The notes below the pieces were generated by a model, which was given only the letters and a program-made list of their open reading frames with translations, did not search any database and was not told the origin of the DNA. The position numbers were made by a program, and so were the translations under genes. Positions 52,042 through 61,320 of a DNA stretch of 64,000 nt are shown in pieces. Numbering within the stretch: the first letter of the stretch is position 1; every line of letters starts with the position of its first letter. The DNA is from Bacteroidota bacterium (GTDB lineage Bacteria; Bacteroidota; Bacteroidia; M30B66): assembly GCA_027490225.1 (NCBI GenBank), contig JAIXYK010000017.1, positions 103,816 to 167,815 of the forward strand, given 5' to 3'.

Positions 52042-52428
52042 CTAATTCAATATATCTCTCACATATTGAAGAATATTCTCACCTTCGAATAGACAAATGA
52101 AAATCAAATAAACCAATAGAACGATAGGAAGTAAGATGGTTGTACGTAGGTTTTTGCGTTCGTCACCTAAGTGCATGAAATAATAAACAATAAATCCAGC
52201 TTTGATTAAAGTAAGTACAATGTACATCATTTTAATCATTTGCCAAGTGCTGGAAGTCGCTCCAACATGGGTTTTAGAGTAAACCATTCCTACCCAAACT
52301 TCAAAGATTGTTATTGCAGATAAGAACAAGGTAATACGTAATATTTTATTACGCACTTTTTTGGTTTGTTCTGGAGTGCGGGCGTGTGGCGCGCTATACA
52401 ATAATGATTGATCAATTTCTTGTTCCAT
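52042..52428 (-). CDS. Cytochrome c oxidase subunit IV
   Basis: 128 aa, three hydrophobic segments (ITLFLSAITIFEVWVGMVY, MIKMMYIVLTLIKAGFIVYYFM, TTILLPIVLLVYLIFICLFEG), MHLGDERKNLR loop. Matches prokaryotic subunit IV (CyoD/CtaF-like). Structural subunit of a heme-copper oxidase; 26 bases after the subunit III gene. Confidence 0.9.
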   Translation of the reverse strand: MEQEIDQSLLYSAPHARTPEQTKKVRNKILRITLFLSAITIFEVWVGMVYSKTHVGATSSTWQMIKMMYIVLTLIKAGFIVYYFMHLGDERKNLRTTILLPIVLLVYLIFICLFEGENILQYVRDILN

Positions 52429-52454
52429 GAGCTTTTGCTGTTAGGTTAAAAAGA

Positions 52455-53186
52455 TTAAAGTAAATAGAAGAATGTAAATACGAAAACCCATACAAGGTCA
52501 ACAAAGTGCCAGTATAAACCAACCTTTTCTACCATTTCATAATGTCCTCTTCTTTCTAAAGTTCCATCCAATGCTTGAAGCCAAATAATGAAATTAAGCA
52601 CTACCCCTGAAAATACATGGAAACCATGAAATCCAGTTATAAAGAAGAAGAAGTTCGCGAAAAGTGTATGACCGTATTCATTGTATTGCAGGTTTGCACC
52701 TTTTACCTCTTGAGAAACTACCACACCATCAACCAAAACATCTTTTATAACTCCTGTTTCGTTACCAACAATAAAAGTATACCACTCCCAAGCTTGAGAA
52801 CCTACGAATATTAAACCTCCAATAATTGTTAAACCTAACCAGAAAACAACACCTTTTTTATCATTAGTATGACCTGCATCAACCGCCAACACCATTGTAA
52901 CACTTGAAACAATTAAGATAAAGGTCATTAAACCAACATAAAGCAATGGCAAGTGCGCATGTGTAAATGGAAAGTGGTAAAAAACACTCTCAACAACTGG
53001 CCAAGAAGCATGGTGCACATAGCGTGCATAACCCAATGAAACTAGTAATGTAGAAAAAGAAAAGGCATCAGAAAGTAAGAAAAACCACATCATGAGTTTT
53101 CCATAGCTTGCGCCAAATGGAGAAGTGCCTCCTCCCCAAAGTTCTTTTGTTGTTGTAGGTGCGTTTATCGTTGCTTGATGTGCCAT
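52455..53186 (-). CDS. Cytochrome c oxidase subunit III (longer paralog)
   Basis: 243 aa, about five to seven transmembrane helices. MMWFFLLSDAFSFSTLL near 33-49, then FLVGLMTFILIVSSVTMVLA, VFWLGLTIIGGLIFVGSQAWEWYTF and FFFITGFHGFHVFSGV, VEKVGLYWHFVDLVWVFVFTFFYL. The HGFHV and WHFVDLVW motifs are diagnostic of heme-copper oxidase subunit III. A second, shorter subunit III gene lies upstream. Confidence 0.93.
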   Translation of the reverse strand: MAHQATINAPTTTKELWGGGTSPFGASYGKLMMWFFLLSDAFSFSTLLVSLGYARYVHHASWPVVESVFYHFPFTHAHLPLLYVGLMTFILIVSSVTMVLAVDAGHTNDKKGVVFWLGLTIIGGLIFVGSQAWEWYTFIVGNETGVIKDVLVDGVVVSQEVKGANLQYNEYGHTLFANFFFFITGFHGFHVFSGVVLNFIIWLQALDGTLERRGHYEMVEKVGLYWHFVDLVWVFVFTFFYLL

Positions 53187-53296
53187 AAAAGAGGGTTCAA
53201 AATCGGATGCAAGTTTACTTTAAAATTTTTATTGGTAAAAGTCCGAAATGAAATGTTTTGCTTTTCTTTTAAAAAAAAAATGTCAATAATTTTTTT

Positions 53297-53884
53297 TTAT
53301 TTCGTAAAGTACAGAAATACAAATAGATAAATCCATAATGCATCTAAAAAATGCCAGTACAATGCGGAATTTCGTACTCCACCATAGTTATTGGCATTAT
53401 AGGCGTTTTTCACTGATTTAGAGTAAATTACGCCTAAATAAATTAAACCAGACACAATATGTATCAAATGCACTCCAGACAATAAATAGATAAAACTACC
53501 TCCAGGATTGGAAGTTTTTCCCGCAAAAAATATTCCTGCACTCAATAATTCTCTCCAACCTAAAAATTGAGTCACACAAAAAGCCAATCCTAAAGCAATG
53601 GACAATAACAAGGCTGTTTTTAGATTTTTGTAATTATTGGTTTTTACAGAAATCAATGCCCAATTCATGGTTGCGCTGGAAATTAAGATAATTCCAGAGC
53701 TAACCCAAAACATAAATGGTAATTCAAATTCTATCCATCTTCCATCTCCTTGTGCAACAACATACGCAGAAGTAAGTCCTGCAAACAACATTAAAATACT
53801 AAATATGCCAATGTAAAGCATATTTTTATTCACAACTTCTTTCTTAATCTGAGATTCAGAAATTGCACTTGAAAGGTTTTCCAT
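53297..53884 (-). CDS. Cytochrome c oxidase subunit III-like (shorter paralog)
   Basis: 195 aa, five transmembrane helices. MLYIGIFSILMLFAGLTSAYVV (23-44), WVSSGIILISSATMNWALI, then LLSGVHLIHIVSGLIYLGVIY and LYWHFLDALWIYLFVFLYF. Same diagnostic GVHLIHI and WHFLDALW motifs as above. Bacteroidota clusters commonly encode two subunit III proteins. Starts 2 bases after the heme O synthase stop. Confidence 0.92.
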   Translation of the reverse strand: MENLSSAISESQIKKEVVNKNMLYIGIFSILMLFAGLTSAYVVAQGDGRWIEFELPFMFWVSSGIILISSATMNWALISVKTNNYKNLKTALLLSIALGLAFCVTQFLGWRELLSAGIFFAGKTSNPGGSFIYLLSGVHLIHIVSGLIYLGVIYSKSVKNAYNANNYGGVRNSALYWHFLDALWIYLFVFLYFTK

Positions 53885-53886
53885 AA

Positions 53887-54798
53887 TTAAAGGGTATCAA
53901 ATAAAAGTGCTAACTGCACAATGGGTAAATAAATGAATGAAGCGTATAAAAGTTTACGCGCATCAGAAATTTCTAAGCTGTTGTGAAGTTTAATTGCTCT
54001 GAACATGAAGTAAATTCCGCATAAACTTGTAATAATTGCAGAAACCCAGCCTGTCATGTTAAACATATAAGGCAAAAGTCCTATTGGAATAATGCCTGCT
54101 GTGTAAACCATGATCTGAAACGCAGAGGTTTTAGAACGCCCATCGGCCGCTGGAAGCATTAGAAATCCAGCTTTTTTATAATCTTCATCCATCATCCAGG
54201 CCAGCGCCCAAAAATGTGGAAATTGCCAGATAAATTGAATAGCAAATAATATCAATGCCTGCAAACCAATTTCTCCTGTAAAGGCTACCCAGCCTAACAT
54301 AGGCGGAATAGCGCCCGGAAATGCCCCAACAAACACCGCAAATGGAGAAACCCTTTTGAGCGGTGTATAAACTGCTGCATAAGAAAGCAAAGCCGACAAG
54401 CCAAGTATTCCACTCAAAGGATTTAGAAAATACCATAAAAGAAAAACACCGGTAAGTCCAGTAAGAACTGAAAAAATAATGGCTTCTAAATTAGTCAACC
54501 GTTCCTGGGGCATGGGCCTGTTTTCAGTACGCGTCATTAACTTATCTAAGTCCTTTTCTATTATTTGATTGATGGCATTAGAAGAACCTGTCACCAAAAA
54601 TCCTCCAAATGTTAGAATGATAACTGAGCTCCAATTTATCGGTTGGTCATAAAAAAAATGAGCCATGATATAAGCCGTTACTGCGCTAAAAACAACCAAC
54701 CACGAGAGTCTTAGTTTTAATAGCAAAGTGAAATCTTTCATTTTTGAATGAGATTTCAGCATTTCGGGTGCAGTTTCAGTTGTTTGTATTGTAGACAC
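53887..54798 (-). CDS. ctaB: Heme O synthase (protoheme farnesyltransferase)
   Basis: 303 aa with a GTG start at 54798. UbiA-type prenyltransferase: first Asp-rich motif in NAINQIIEKDLDKLMTRTENRP (about 80-101) and second in MMDEDYKKAGFLMLP near 200. Nine hydrophobic segments. It adds farnesyl to heme b to give heme O for the oxidase. It opens the cluster with subunits III, III, IV, SCO and DUF420. Subunits I and II are absent here. Confidence 0.95.
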   Translation of the reverse strand: MSTIQTTETAPEMLKSHSKMKDFTLLLKLRLSWLVVFSAVTAYIMAHFFYDQPINWSSVIILTFGGFLVTGSSNAINQIIEKDLDKLMTRTENRPMPQERLTNLEAIIFSVLTGLTGVFLLWYFLNPLSGILGLSALLSYAAVYTPLKRVSPFAVFVGAFPGAIPPMLGWVAFTGEIGLQALILFAIQFIWQFPHFWALAWMMDEDYKKAGFLMLPAADGRSKTSAFQIMVYTAGIIPIGLLPYMFNMTGWVSAIITSLCGIYFMFRAIKLHNSLEISDARKLLYASFIYLPIVQLALLFDTL

Positions 54799-54870
54799 GT
54801 GATGCTTTTTTTAAGCGGCGCGAAATTAGCCAAAACATGACTAATTATAATGCTTAAGTTGTAAAAAAGT

Positions 54871-56496
54871 TTAAAAATCGTAATACCTGTTTGGCAAAGT
54901 AGTTTTAAACGAAAACGAAATCCAGTTGGTGGTTTTCGTGATGTTTAAATTGCTTTGTGTTCTCCTTGAAAAACTTAGTTCTAATCTCATGTTTGTTCTT
55001 GTATTAATGAGATAAGATGCAGTTAAATCTGTAAATAACACATTGTTTTTAACTCCTTGTAAAATGGTATTTCCGTAAATATTAGGAACCTGTGTTGGTC
55101 CCTGACCAATTTCGGCCGTGCCTTTGAAAATGTTCTGTCCAAAATTACTATTTGCCGTATCTGCTCCATATTGCGCATACAAAATTTTAGCTTCAATGCC
55201 AATTCTGCGGTAACGATATCTTAAAAACTGCACGTTTTCGATAAAGTTCGCGCCGAGCGGATGCGCCAAAGGCTGCGCAAAGTGCGTATAACTTTGTTCT
55301 CCAGTAAAATGTCCATAAGTATATGGCCTCACGTAGTTGATTTCATTCTGATAAACTAAATTCTTGATTCCAAATAAGTTAAACCATTTTGTACCTAACT
55401 GAAAACCTTGTTTATTAGCCCACCAACCATTTCCAGCTCTTACTTCATTCAATGAGAATTCATCAATCAACAATTGACCATATAATTGGTATTTTTTCAA
55501 AATCATCGCTTTGAAGTTAATTCCAATGATTACATTATCAGGTGAACCTCTCGAAAATTCTACTGGTCTGTAAAAGATTATCGGGTTCAAATAATTCACA
55601 TCAAATCCTCTTCTTTTACCAGTAGAATCTCCGCCTTGCCAAACAATTGTTTCAAACAAACCTACATTCAACCATTTAGTAGCATTGATACTTAAGTGAT
55701 GAATGGTGCTAAATTTTTGCAGATAGCCGCCAATTCCGCTATTTGATGCATTTCCAACATTTTGATAAGATGAGAAAATATTGGTGTACCTGATTTTCCA
55801 AAATGTGGTACTTATTTTAAAATACGGATTATTGAAAGCATTGTCTGATAAAAACAAAGACCGATAACCGTCACCGATAAACTGCTTATCGTTTCCAAAT
55901 TGAAAGTTAAAATATTTTGAAGGACTGTAAGAAACGTAACCTGTGGACATGGCGTAATCCCATCCATTGCTTCCAAAGGGTTTTACCCGACCTTGGCCAG
56001 GAACAACGTTATTTTTCAAAATAAAACTGTCTACATAATTTACAAATCGTCCTTGATTTTCCCAGAAGCTGGTATAAAAAGATACTTTTTTCCCGATGTT
56101 TCCAAATACCTGAATTCCTCTTGCATTTAGGTAAGTAGTATTTCCTGTCAATTGGTCTTTCCCAATGTCTAAGGAAAATAATGGGTCAATGTATAATTGG
56201 TAATCGTTAGAATCCAGTTTTAAGAAATTCTCTGAAAATAGCTTTCTACCAATCCACCTTTTATTGAACTTATTGTCTTTTAGTTTTACACCTGCAGCAG
56301 TGTCTGGGTTAATTGCCTTTTTTACATCTGCCATTCTGTAAGGTTTTACAGTTGTATGCTGGTTATTGCTTTTTTCCTGCATGGCGCGGTCAATCAAATC
56401 ATATTGAAACCTATCCATTGTGAGGTTGTATTGCTGCGCTTCAAGGTTTAAACAGTGTAGCAAACAAATTCCAATAATGATTTTTAAATATTTCAT
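54871..56496 (-). CDS. Outer-membrane beta-barrel protein, capsule-assembly Wzi-like
   Basis: 541 aa. Signal peptide (YLKIIIGICLLHCLNLEA). The body is made of alternating strands, with FNFQFGNDKQFIGDGYRSLFLSDN and YLNPIIFYRPVEFSRGSPDNV as in Wzi-type barrels, and it ends with Tyr-Tyr-Asp-Phe, a terminal aromatic typical of outer-membrane barrels. Wzi helps attach capsule to the surface. The call is moderate: the fold is clear, the family less so. It overlaps the WecA-like gene by 4 bases. Confidence 0.65.
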   Translation of the reverse strand: MKYLKIIIGICLLHCLNLEAQQYNLTMDRFQYDLIDRAMQEKSNNQHTTVKPYRMADVKKAINPDTAAGVKLKDNKFNKRWIGRKLFSENFLKLDSNDYQLYIDPLFSLDIGKDQLTGNTTYLNARGIQVFGNIGKKVSFYTSFWENQGRFVNYVDSFILKNNVVPGQGRVKPFGSNGWDYAMSTGYVSYSPSKYFNFQFGNDKQFIGDGYRSLFLSDNAFNNPYFKISTTFWKIRYTNIFSSYQNVGNASNSGIGGYLQKFSTIHHLSINATKWLNVGLFETIVWQGGDSTGKRRGFDVNYLNPIIFYRPVEFSRGSPDNVIIGINFKAMILKKYQLYGQLLIDEFSLNEVRAGNGWWANKQGFQLGTKWFNLFGIKNLVYQNEINYVRPYTYGHFTGEQSYTHFAQPLAHPLGANFIENVQFLRYRYRRIGIEAKILYAQYGADTANSNFGQNIFKGTAEIGQGPTQVPNIYGNTILQGVKNNVLFTDLTASYLINTRTNMRLELSFSRRTQSNLNITKTTNWISFSFKTTLPNRYYDF

Positions 56497-57506
56497 AGTA
56501 CCTTATTTAAATGTCTTACCACTTTTACTTTTCTCCAAACAACAAATGTAAATGTCATTAAAATGATTGAAATGAGCAATATTCCAAGTACAGGCTTAAT
56601 TTGTAAAAAGGTAAATGAATAATAAACAACGACTGTAAAAAGAGACAATATGGTAAGTATAATTGTTGCCATTAAATGTGAATTTCCTAGCTCAATTAAT
56701 AAATGGTGTAAATGGTTTTTGTCACCTTTAAATGGATTTTTTTTGTAAAATATTCTGATAACGAAAACCCTAAACATATCGAAAAGTGGCAAGCTTGTAG
56801 CGCAAATAAACAAGAGCAGCGGTTCTGCATTATCGAAATTTTTTACTCCAGAAAGTTGAGTAACGGCAAAAGCCAAACAAAATCCTAAAGGCAATGAACC
56901 TCCATCGCCCATAAATACTTTGGGTTTCATGATATTGAAAAACAAGAACGCCATTAATGCTCCGGCAAAGGAAAAGCAAATGATATTGGAGAAAGAATTA
57001 CTCAAATATGCAACGACAATAAGCGAAAAGAAGCCAATACTTCCTGCTAAACCGTTAATTCCATCTATAAGGTTGAATGCATTTACCAACCAAAGACTAA
57101 ATATGAATGTTACAGGAAATTCTATCCACAGTAAACTTTCAGAAACAAGTCCAAGTTCGAATAATGGTATTTGATAAGTAGATGTTAAAATTAAAATCGG
57201 TATCAACTCTCCCAACAATTTAAAAATAGGAGGAATGGGTTGAAAATCATCCCAAACGCCTACCAGAAAAACTATCCAAAGTCCTAATAAAAAGAGTTTT
57301 AGATGACTGAAATCTGCATCATTCATCAATAAAAATAGCGATGAAATGACTGCAGCCATGATTCCAACTCCACCTAAACGCGGAATTTCAATGGTGTGAA
57401 TTTTTCGCTCGTTTAATGGGTCGAACCAGCCTTTTCTGTTGGCAAAAAGAATTACCAAAGGTGTGATTATGAGGCAAATGAAAAATGAAACGAAGAATGG
57501 ATACAT
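56493..57506 (-). CDS. WecA/MraY-type undecaprenyl-phosphate sugar-1-phosphate transferase
   Basis: 337 aa, about ten transmembrane helices. Motifs: DDFQPIPP (about 86), NAFNLIDGINGLAGS (about 142-156), MGDGGSLPLGFCLAF (about 199-213) and DKNHLHHLLIELG. It starts lipid-linked glycan synthesis by moving a sugar phosphate to undecaprenyl phosphate on the inner membrane; TagO/WecA type is likelier than MraY. Overlaps the Wzi-like gene and follows the epimerase gene by 22 bases. Confidence 0.93.
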   Translation of the reverse strand: MYPFFVSFFICLIITPLVILFANRKGWFDPLNERKIHTIEIPRLGGVGIMAAVISSLFLLMNDADFSHLKLFLLGLWIVFLVGVWDDFQPIPPIFKLLGELIPILILTSTYQIPLFELGLVSESLLWIEFPVTFIFSLWLVNAFNLIDGINGLAGSIGFFSLIVVAYLSNSFSNIICFSFAGALMAFLFFNIMKPKVFMGDGGSLPLGFCLAFAVTQLSGVKNFDNAEPLLLFICATSLPLFDMFRVFVIRIFYKKNPFKGDKNHLHHLLIELGNSHLMATIILTILSLFTVVVYYSFTFLQIKPVLGILLISIILMTFTFVVWRKVKVVRHLNKVL

Positions 57507-57528
57507 CGATAAAGTGAGCGCGAAACTA

Positions 57529-58497
57529 CTACTTTTTATGTTCAGCCCGATACCAGTTAATCATTTGTTGCATTCCGTATTCAATACTATATGGTGCCTT
57601 AAAGCCTAAATTCTTAATTAATTCGGCATTGTGGAATGTTTGGGTAGAAAGTTTCTTTACCCGTTTTGATGAAATGGGTAAGTTCTTTTTAGTGAGCCAA
57701 ATGAGCCAATCGAAAGGCATTGCTAAAATCAATACAAACCACATGGGCAAAGTAATGGGGATTTTTTTACCCAACATTTTTGCTTGCATGGCCGCAATGG
57801 ATTTGCTGTTGAGTTGCGGCCCATCCACATAATTGAAAAGTAATTTCCCTGATTTATTTAATTCGAAGGCGAATAAGCTTGCAGCAACAATATTTTCAAC
57901 ATAGGCCAGCGACTTAATATTTGCACCTTTTCCAACTTGAATATAAACGCCAGAATCAATCGCTTTTATTAAGTTAAGTACATTGGCCAGGTTGTTTGCC
58001 CCAAAAACTACAGTAGAGCGCACAATGATTAATTTATTTTCAGAAGATGCTTCTTGCCAGTTGGTAAACAATTGCTCAGCTTCTAATTTTGAAAAGCCAT
58101 ATGGATTTGTTGGAGCTGGAATGGTTGTTTCATCCGTTGGACCAGGATTTCCCTTGTTTCCATAAACAGCAACTGATGAAAAATTGATGATAGATTTTAT
58201 ATTTAATTGCTTTGCAGCTTCAATTATCACTTTTGCGCCATTCACATTGGTATCAAAATAAGCTTCATCAGGAATACCAAAATCATGGTGCATTGCAGCT
58301 AAATGTATAATGGTATCGCAACCTTGCATCGCAGGTAATACCTCCATCAGATTTCTTATGTCACCTTTGAAATACCTTGCATGTGATGTAAATTTTGGAG
58401 GAACAACATCTAAAATATTTATTTCACACTGAGGCAATGCAGCAATAAAATGACTTGCAATAAATCCTGAACCACCTGTGATACAAATTTTTTTCAT
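57529..58497 (-). CDS. NAD-dependent epimerase/dehydratase (extended SDR)
   Basis: 322 aa. Rossmann GGSGFIASHFI (residues 8-18), LAAMHHDFGIP, catalytic NPYGFSKLEAEQLF with Y and K four apart (about 133-137). Substrate probably a nucleotide sugar, not definable here. A TACCTTCG box lies 7 bases upstream. First gene of an epimerase-WecA-Wzi-like polysaccharide unit. Confidence 0.9.
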   Translation of the reverse strand: MKKICITGGSGFIASHFIAALPQCEINILDVVPPKFTSHARYFKGDIRNLMEVLPAMQGCDTIIHLAAMHHDFGIPDEAYFDTNVNGAKVIIEAAKQLNIKSIINFSSVAVYGNKGNPGPTDETTIPAPTNPYGFSKLEAEQLFTNWQEASSENKLIIVRSTVVFGANNLANVLNLIKAIDSGVYIQVGKGANIKSLAYVENIVAASLFAFELNKSGKLLFNYVDGPQLNSKSIAAMQAKMLGKKIPITLPMWFVLILAMPFDWLIWLTKKNLPISSKRVKKLSTQTFHNAELIKNLGFKAPYSIEYGMQQMINWYRAEHKK

Positions 58498-58549
58498 CGG
58501 GGCGCGAAGGTAAACATTCTGTTATTCATAGTTTGTAATGCTAAAATAT

Positions 58550-58557
58550 TAGTTTTG
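58550..58557 (+). promoter_or_regulatory. -7 box (TAGTTTTG) of the GT-C gene
   Basis: Exact TAnnTTTG match, 5 bases before the ATG at 58563; the mRNA is probably leaderless. Confidence 0.55.
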
Positions 58558-58562
58558 AGCCG

Positions 58563-59948
58563 ATGAAATTGATTCCTGTGGGTTTAGTAAAAAAAGGCTT
58601 ATTGCTTTTGGCATTCGTGCAGTTAATTTTTGTTTGGAGCATCAACAAAAGTACCTTCGATACGGGCGATTCCATTATGCATTACCTTTTTTCACATTAT
58701 GCATTTGAGCATCCCCAAAACTATTTGGACCACTGGGCAAAACCGCTTTTTACACTTTTATCAAGCCCATTTGCTTATTTTGGATGGGAAGGAATGCGGG
58801 TTTTTAATCTTTTAGTTACTCTGTTTACAGCTATAGTAACCATTCTAATTTGCAGGAAATTGGAAATAAATGTTTTGTTAACTACAGTAATATTTCTTTC
58901 AGCACCCTATACTTTATTAATTACTTCCAGTGGTTTAACTGAACCTTTATTTGCGCTATTTCTGGTTATTGCATTTTATTTACAAATAAGTAAACAGCCA
59001 AATCTTGCAGCTTTTGTAGTTTCATTGCTGCCATTTTTAAGGTCAGAAGGACAAATAATTCTCATTTGTTGGCTTATTTGTGCTGTTTATTTCAAAGAAT
59101 TTAAATCTGTTTTATTTCTGTTTTCAGGATTTATTATTTATGCCATTATAGGATATTTCTTTGTGTATCATGATTTGCTTTGGTACTTCCATCAAAATCC
59201 TTATAACGTTGATAAATTCAAATACGGTAAAGGAAATTGGGGGCATTTTTTAATGAATTTAATTGAAGTAATAGGTGTGTATGCTTATGTAATAATATTT
59301 CCTGCATTTATTGGAATTATTTATTTCTCATTAAAGAATATAAAAACATTACTTACTGTTAAAAACCGAGAAATACTTTTGCTTTTTTCTTGCCTAGGTT
59401 CTTTTGTTTTATTTCACGAATATGCTTGGGCAACGGGCTCTTTCGGTTCGTTTGGCCTGTTAAGAGTTTTAGTTTGTGTACTTCCAATCTTGTGCATTGC
59501 CATTTCCGTTGGAATTAAAAATATCCCATTAAAATTTCGCGATAAATCTAAAGACAGGTTGCTTAAATTCGTTTCTTGCTTGTTAATTATTACACCCTGG
59601 GCAAATACTAAATATTCTATTCGTAAAGAAAAACATTTACAAAACTCACCTGCAGACATTGCTTTGTTCAACGCATGTGTAAAATTTAAATCCAATTATA
59701 CCAATAAGCTTTACTATGAATCACCGCTCATTGCGTATGCTTTTGATGCGGACCCATTTAATAAATCAAAAAATATTGGATTGTATTGGTACAATGCAGC
59801 TAATACTGGCGATTTAATTGTTTGGGACAATGGATTCGGGAAAAATCAGGCAATGGTAAAATTGGAAGACCTTCAGAAAGATTCGTCCCAGTTTAAAAGC
59901 ATTTATTTAGACCCGGAAAATAGGTTTGCTTTATTTAGGAAAGAATAG
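58563..59948 (+). CDS. Polytopic GT-C type glycosyltransferase-like protein
   Basis: 461 aa with about ten membrane segments. Near the N-terminus SINKSTFDTGDSIMHYLFSHYAF and WAKPLFTLLSSPFAY form the first loop with acidic residues, as in GT-C (ArnT/PMT-like) enzymes that use lipid-linked sugars. The C-terminal ~90 residues are soluble. Substrate unknown; the neighbouring polysaccharide genes suggest a role in surface glycan synthesis. Its end overlaps the convergent metallophosphoesterase by 14 bases. Confidence 0.75.
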   Translation: MKLIPVGLVKKGLLLLAFVQLIFVWSINKSTFDTGDSIMHYLFSHYAFEHPQNYLDHWAKPLFTLLSSPFAYFGWEGMRVFNLLVTLFTAIVTILICRKLEINVLLTTVIFLSAPYTLLITSSGLTEPLFALFLVIAFYLQISKQPNLAAFVVSLLPFLRSEGQIILICWLICAVYFKEFKSVLFLFSGFIIYAIIGYFFVYHDLLWYFHQNPYNVDKFKYGKGNWGHFLMNLIEVIGVYAYVIIFPAFIGIIYFSLKNIKTLLTVKNREILLLFSCLGSFVLFHEYAWATGSFGSFGLLRVLVCVLPILCIAISVGIKNIPLKFRDKSKDRLLKFVSCLLIITPWANTKYSIRKEKHLQNSPADIALFNACVKFKSNYTNKLYYESPLIAYAFDADPFNKSKNIGLYWYNAANTGDLIVWDNGFGKNQAMVKLEDLQKDSSQFKSIYLDPENRFALFRKE

Positions 59949-61212
59949 TTTTTCCGTTGTGCAATTCAATTACAGAAATTTCTGGTTTAATGCCTACACG
60001 GCCTAAGTAACCTAAGAATCCAAGTCCTCGGTTTACATAAATATGCTGATTACCTTCTGAATAAAGCCCCGCCCATTGCTTATATACATATTGTGATGGG
60101 CTCCATTTAAATCCTGGAATTTCAATTCCAAATTGGAAACCATGTGTATGACCGGCAAATGCAACATCAATATCTTGGTGGTCGTTTGTGATTTGTGCTT
60201 TCCAATGCGAAGGGTCGTGAGAAAGCAACAATTTTACTGGAACTTCAGGCATGTTTAATTTCGCCTTTTTCATATCACCTTTTCTTGGAAATCTTAATGC
60301 AGCACCCCAATTTTCTACTCCTACAATTCCAATGGATGCTCCATCTTTACTCAAAATTCTGTGCTCATTCATCAATAAATCCCAGCCCATTTCTTTATGA
60401 ATTTCTTTCAACCTTTCTAGATTTTCTGCTTTTAATTGAGGAGAATCCCATTGCACATAATCACCATAATCATGATTTCCCAAAGTAGAATAGATACCAA
60501 ATTCAGCTTTTAAATCCTTCCAGATTTCAACAAAAGGTTCTGCTTCATCCGAACGGTCGTTTACCAAATCTCCTGTGAAGAAAATTAGATCAGGTTTTTC
60601 TGCATTGATCATTTCAACCGCTTTTTTAAATGCGTCACCGCTTGCAAAGGAACCACTATGAATATCCGAAATTTGAATAATTTTTAGTCCATTAAATGCA
60701 TCTGGTAAATTTCTCAATATTATTTTTTCACGGCGAATGGTAAAATCAAATGCTGTTTTAATCATTCCATAAATCATTGAAACTAAAGGAACGGCAGCCA
60801 AGGTTAAAGCTCCATAACTCAGAAATTTAGCCCTCGATATTCCATTTTTTACAGCATTTATTTCAGATTTATTTTGATTAAACAATGATACTATCCACTG
60901 AATCAGCCTTTGTACATCATCTATCATTAAAAACAAACTGCCTATTAATTTACTTACAACTATTATAAAAATAAGACATGTTGTATAGAGATATACAAAT
61001 TTTGGTAATAGCGGATGCTGGTAAGTCAGGATTGTAAAAACCCCGAAAACAACAGAAAATGCAGTAATTGCCCAATAGGTTCGAAACGCAATGTTTCTTT
61101 TCATTTCAGACCAATCAACAGCAATTGTTTTAAGTGCTTGAAAAAAATAAAAATCGATTAGCAACAGTACGGCCAAAAGAATCAAAAAACGTATTAACAT
61201 GAAAGTTGCCAA
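59935..61212 (-). CDS. Membrane-anchored metallophosphoesterase (YkuE/calcineurin-like)
   Basis: 425 aa. Several transmembrane segments in the first ~165 residues, then a calcineurin-like domain: ISDIHSGSFASGD (about 181-193), FFTGDLVNDRSDE, STLGNHDYGDYVQ (about 243), LLLSHDPSHW and FAGHTHGFQFG (about 355). All metal-binding residues are present. Cleaves phosphoesters outside or at the inner membrane; substrate unknown. A TACTTTTG box at 61280-61287 is its promoter and lies within the region before the rhomboid gene. Confidence 0.93.
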   Translation of the reverse strand: MATFMLIRFLILLAVLLLIDFYFFQALKTIAVDWSEMKRNIAFRTYWAITAFSVVFGVFTILTYQHPLLPKFVYLYTTCLIFIIVVSKLIGSLFLMIDDVQRLIQWIVSLFNQNKSEINAVKNGISRAKFLSYGALTLAAVPLVSMIYGMIKTAFDFTIRREKIILRNLPDAFNGLKIIQISDIHSGSFASGDAFKKAVEMINAEKPDLIFFTGDLVNDRSDEAEPFVEIWKDLKAEFGIYSTLGNHDYGDYVQWDSPQLKAENLERLKEIHKEMGWDLLMNEHRILSKDGASIGIVGVENWGAALRFPRKGDMKKAKLNMPEVPVKLLLSHDPSHWKAQITNDHQDIDVAFAGHTHGFQFGIEIPGFKWSPSQYVYKQWAGLYSEGNQHIYVNRGLGFLGYLGRVGIKPEISVIELHNGKTILS

Positions 61213-61279
61213 AGGAGATTATTGTTTGCGCTCCCCAAATGGCATGCAATTCGAACAACACCTACCATGGAAGACGGCA

Positions 61280-61287
61280 CAAAAGTA
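61280..61287 (-). promoter_or_regulatory. -7 box (TACTTTTG) of the metallophosphoesterase gene
   Basis: Exact TAnnTTTG match on the minus strand with TTG 19 bases upstream. It argues that the rhomboid reading frame upstream of 61321 is not coding. Confidence 0.55.
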
Positions 61288-61320
61288 GTTGAAATTTCAG
61301 CAAAGGCAAGGCCTTGGAGA

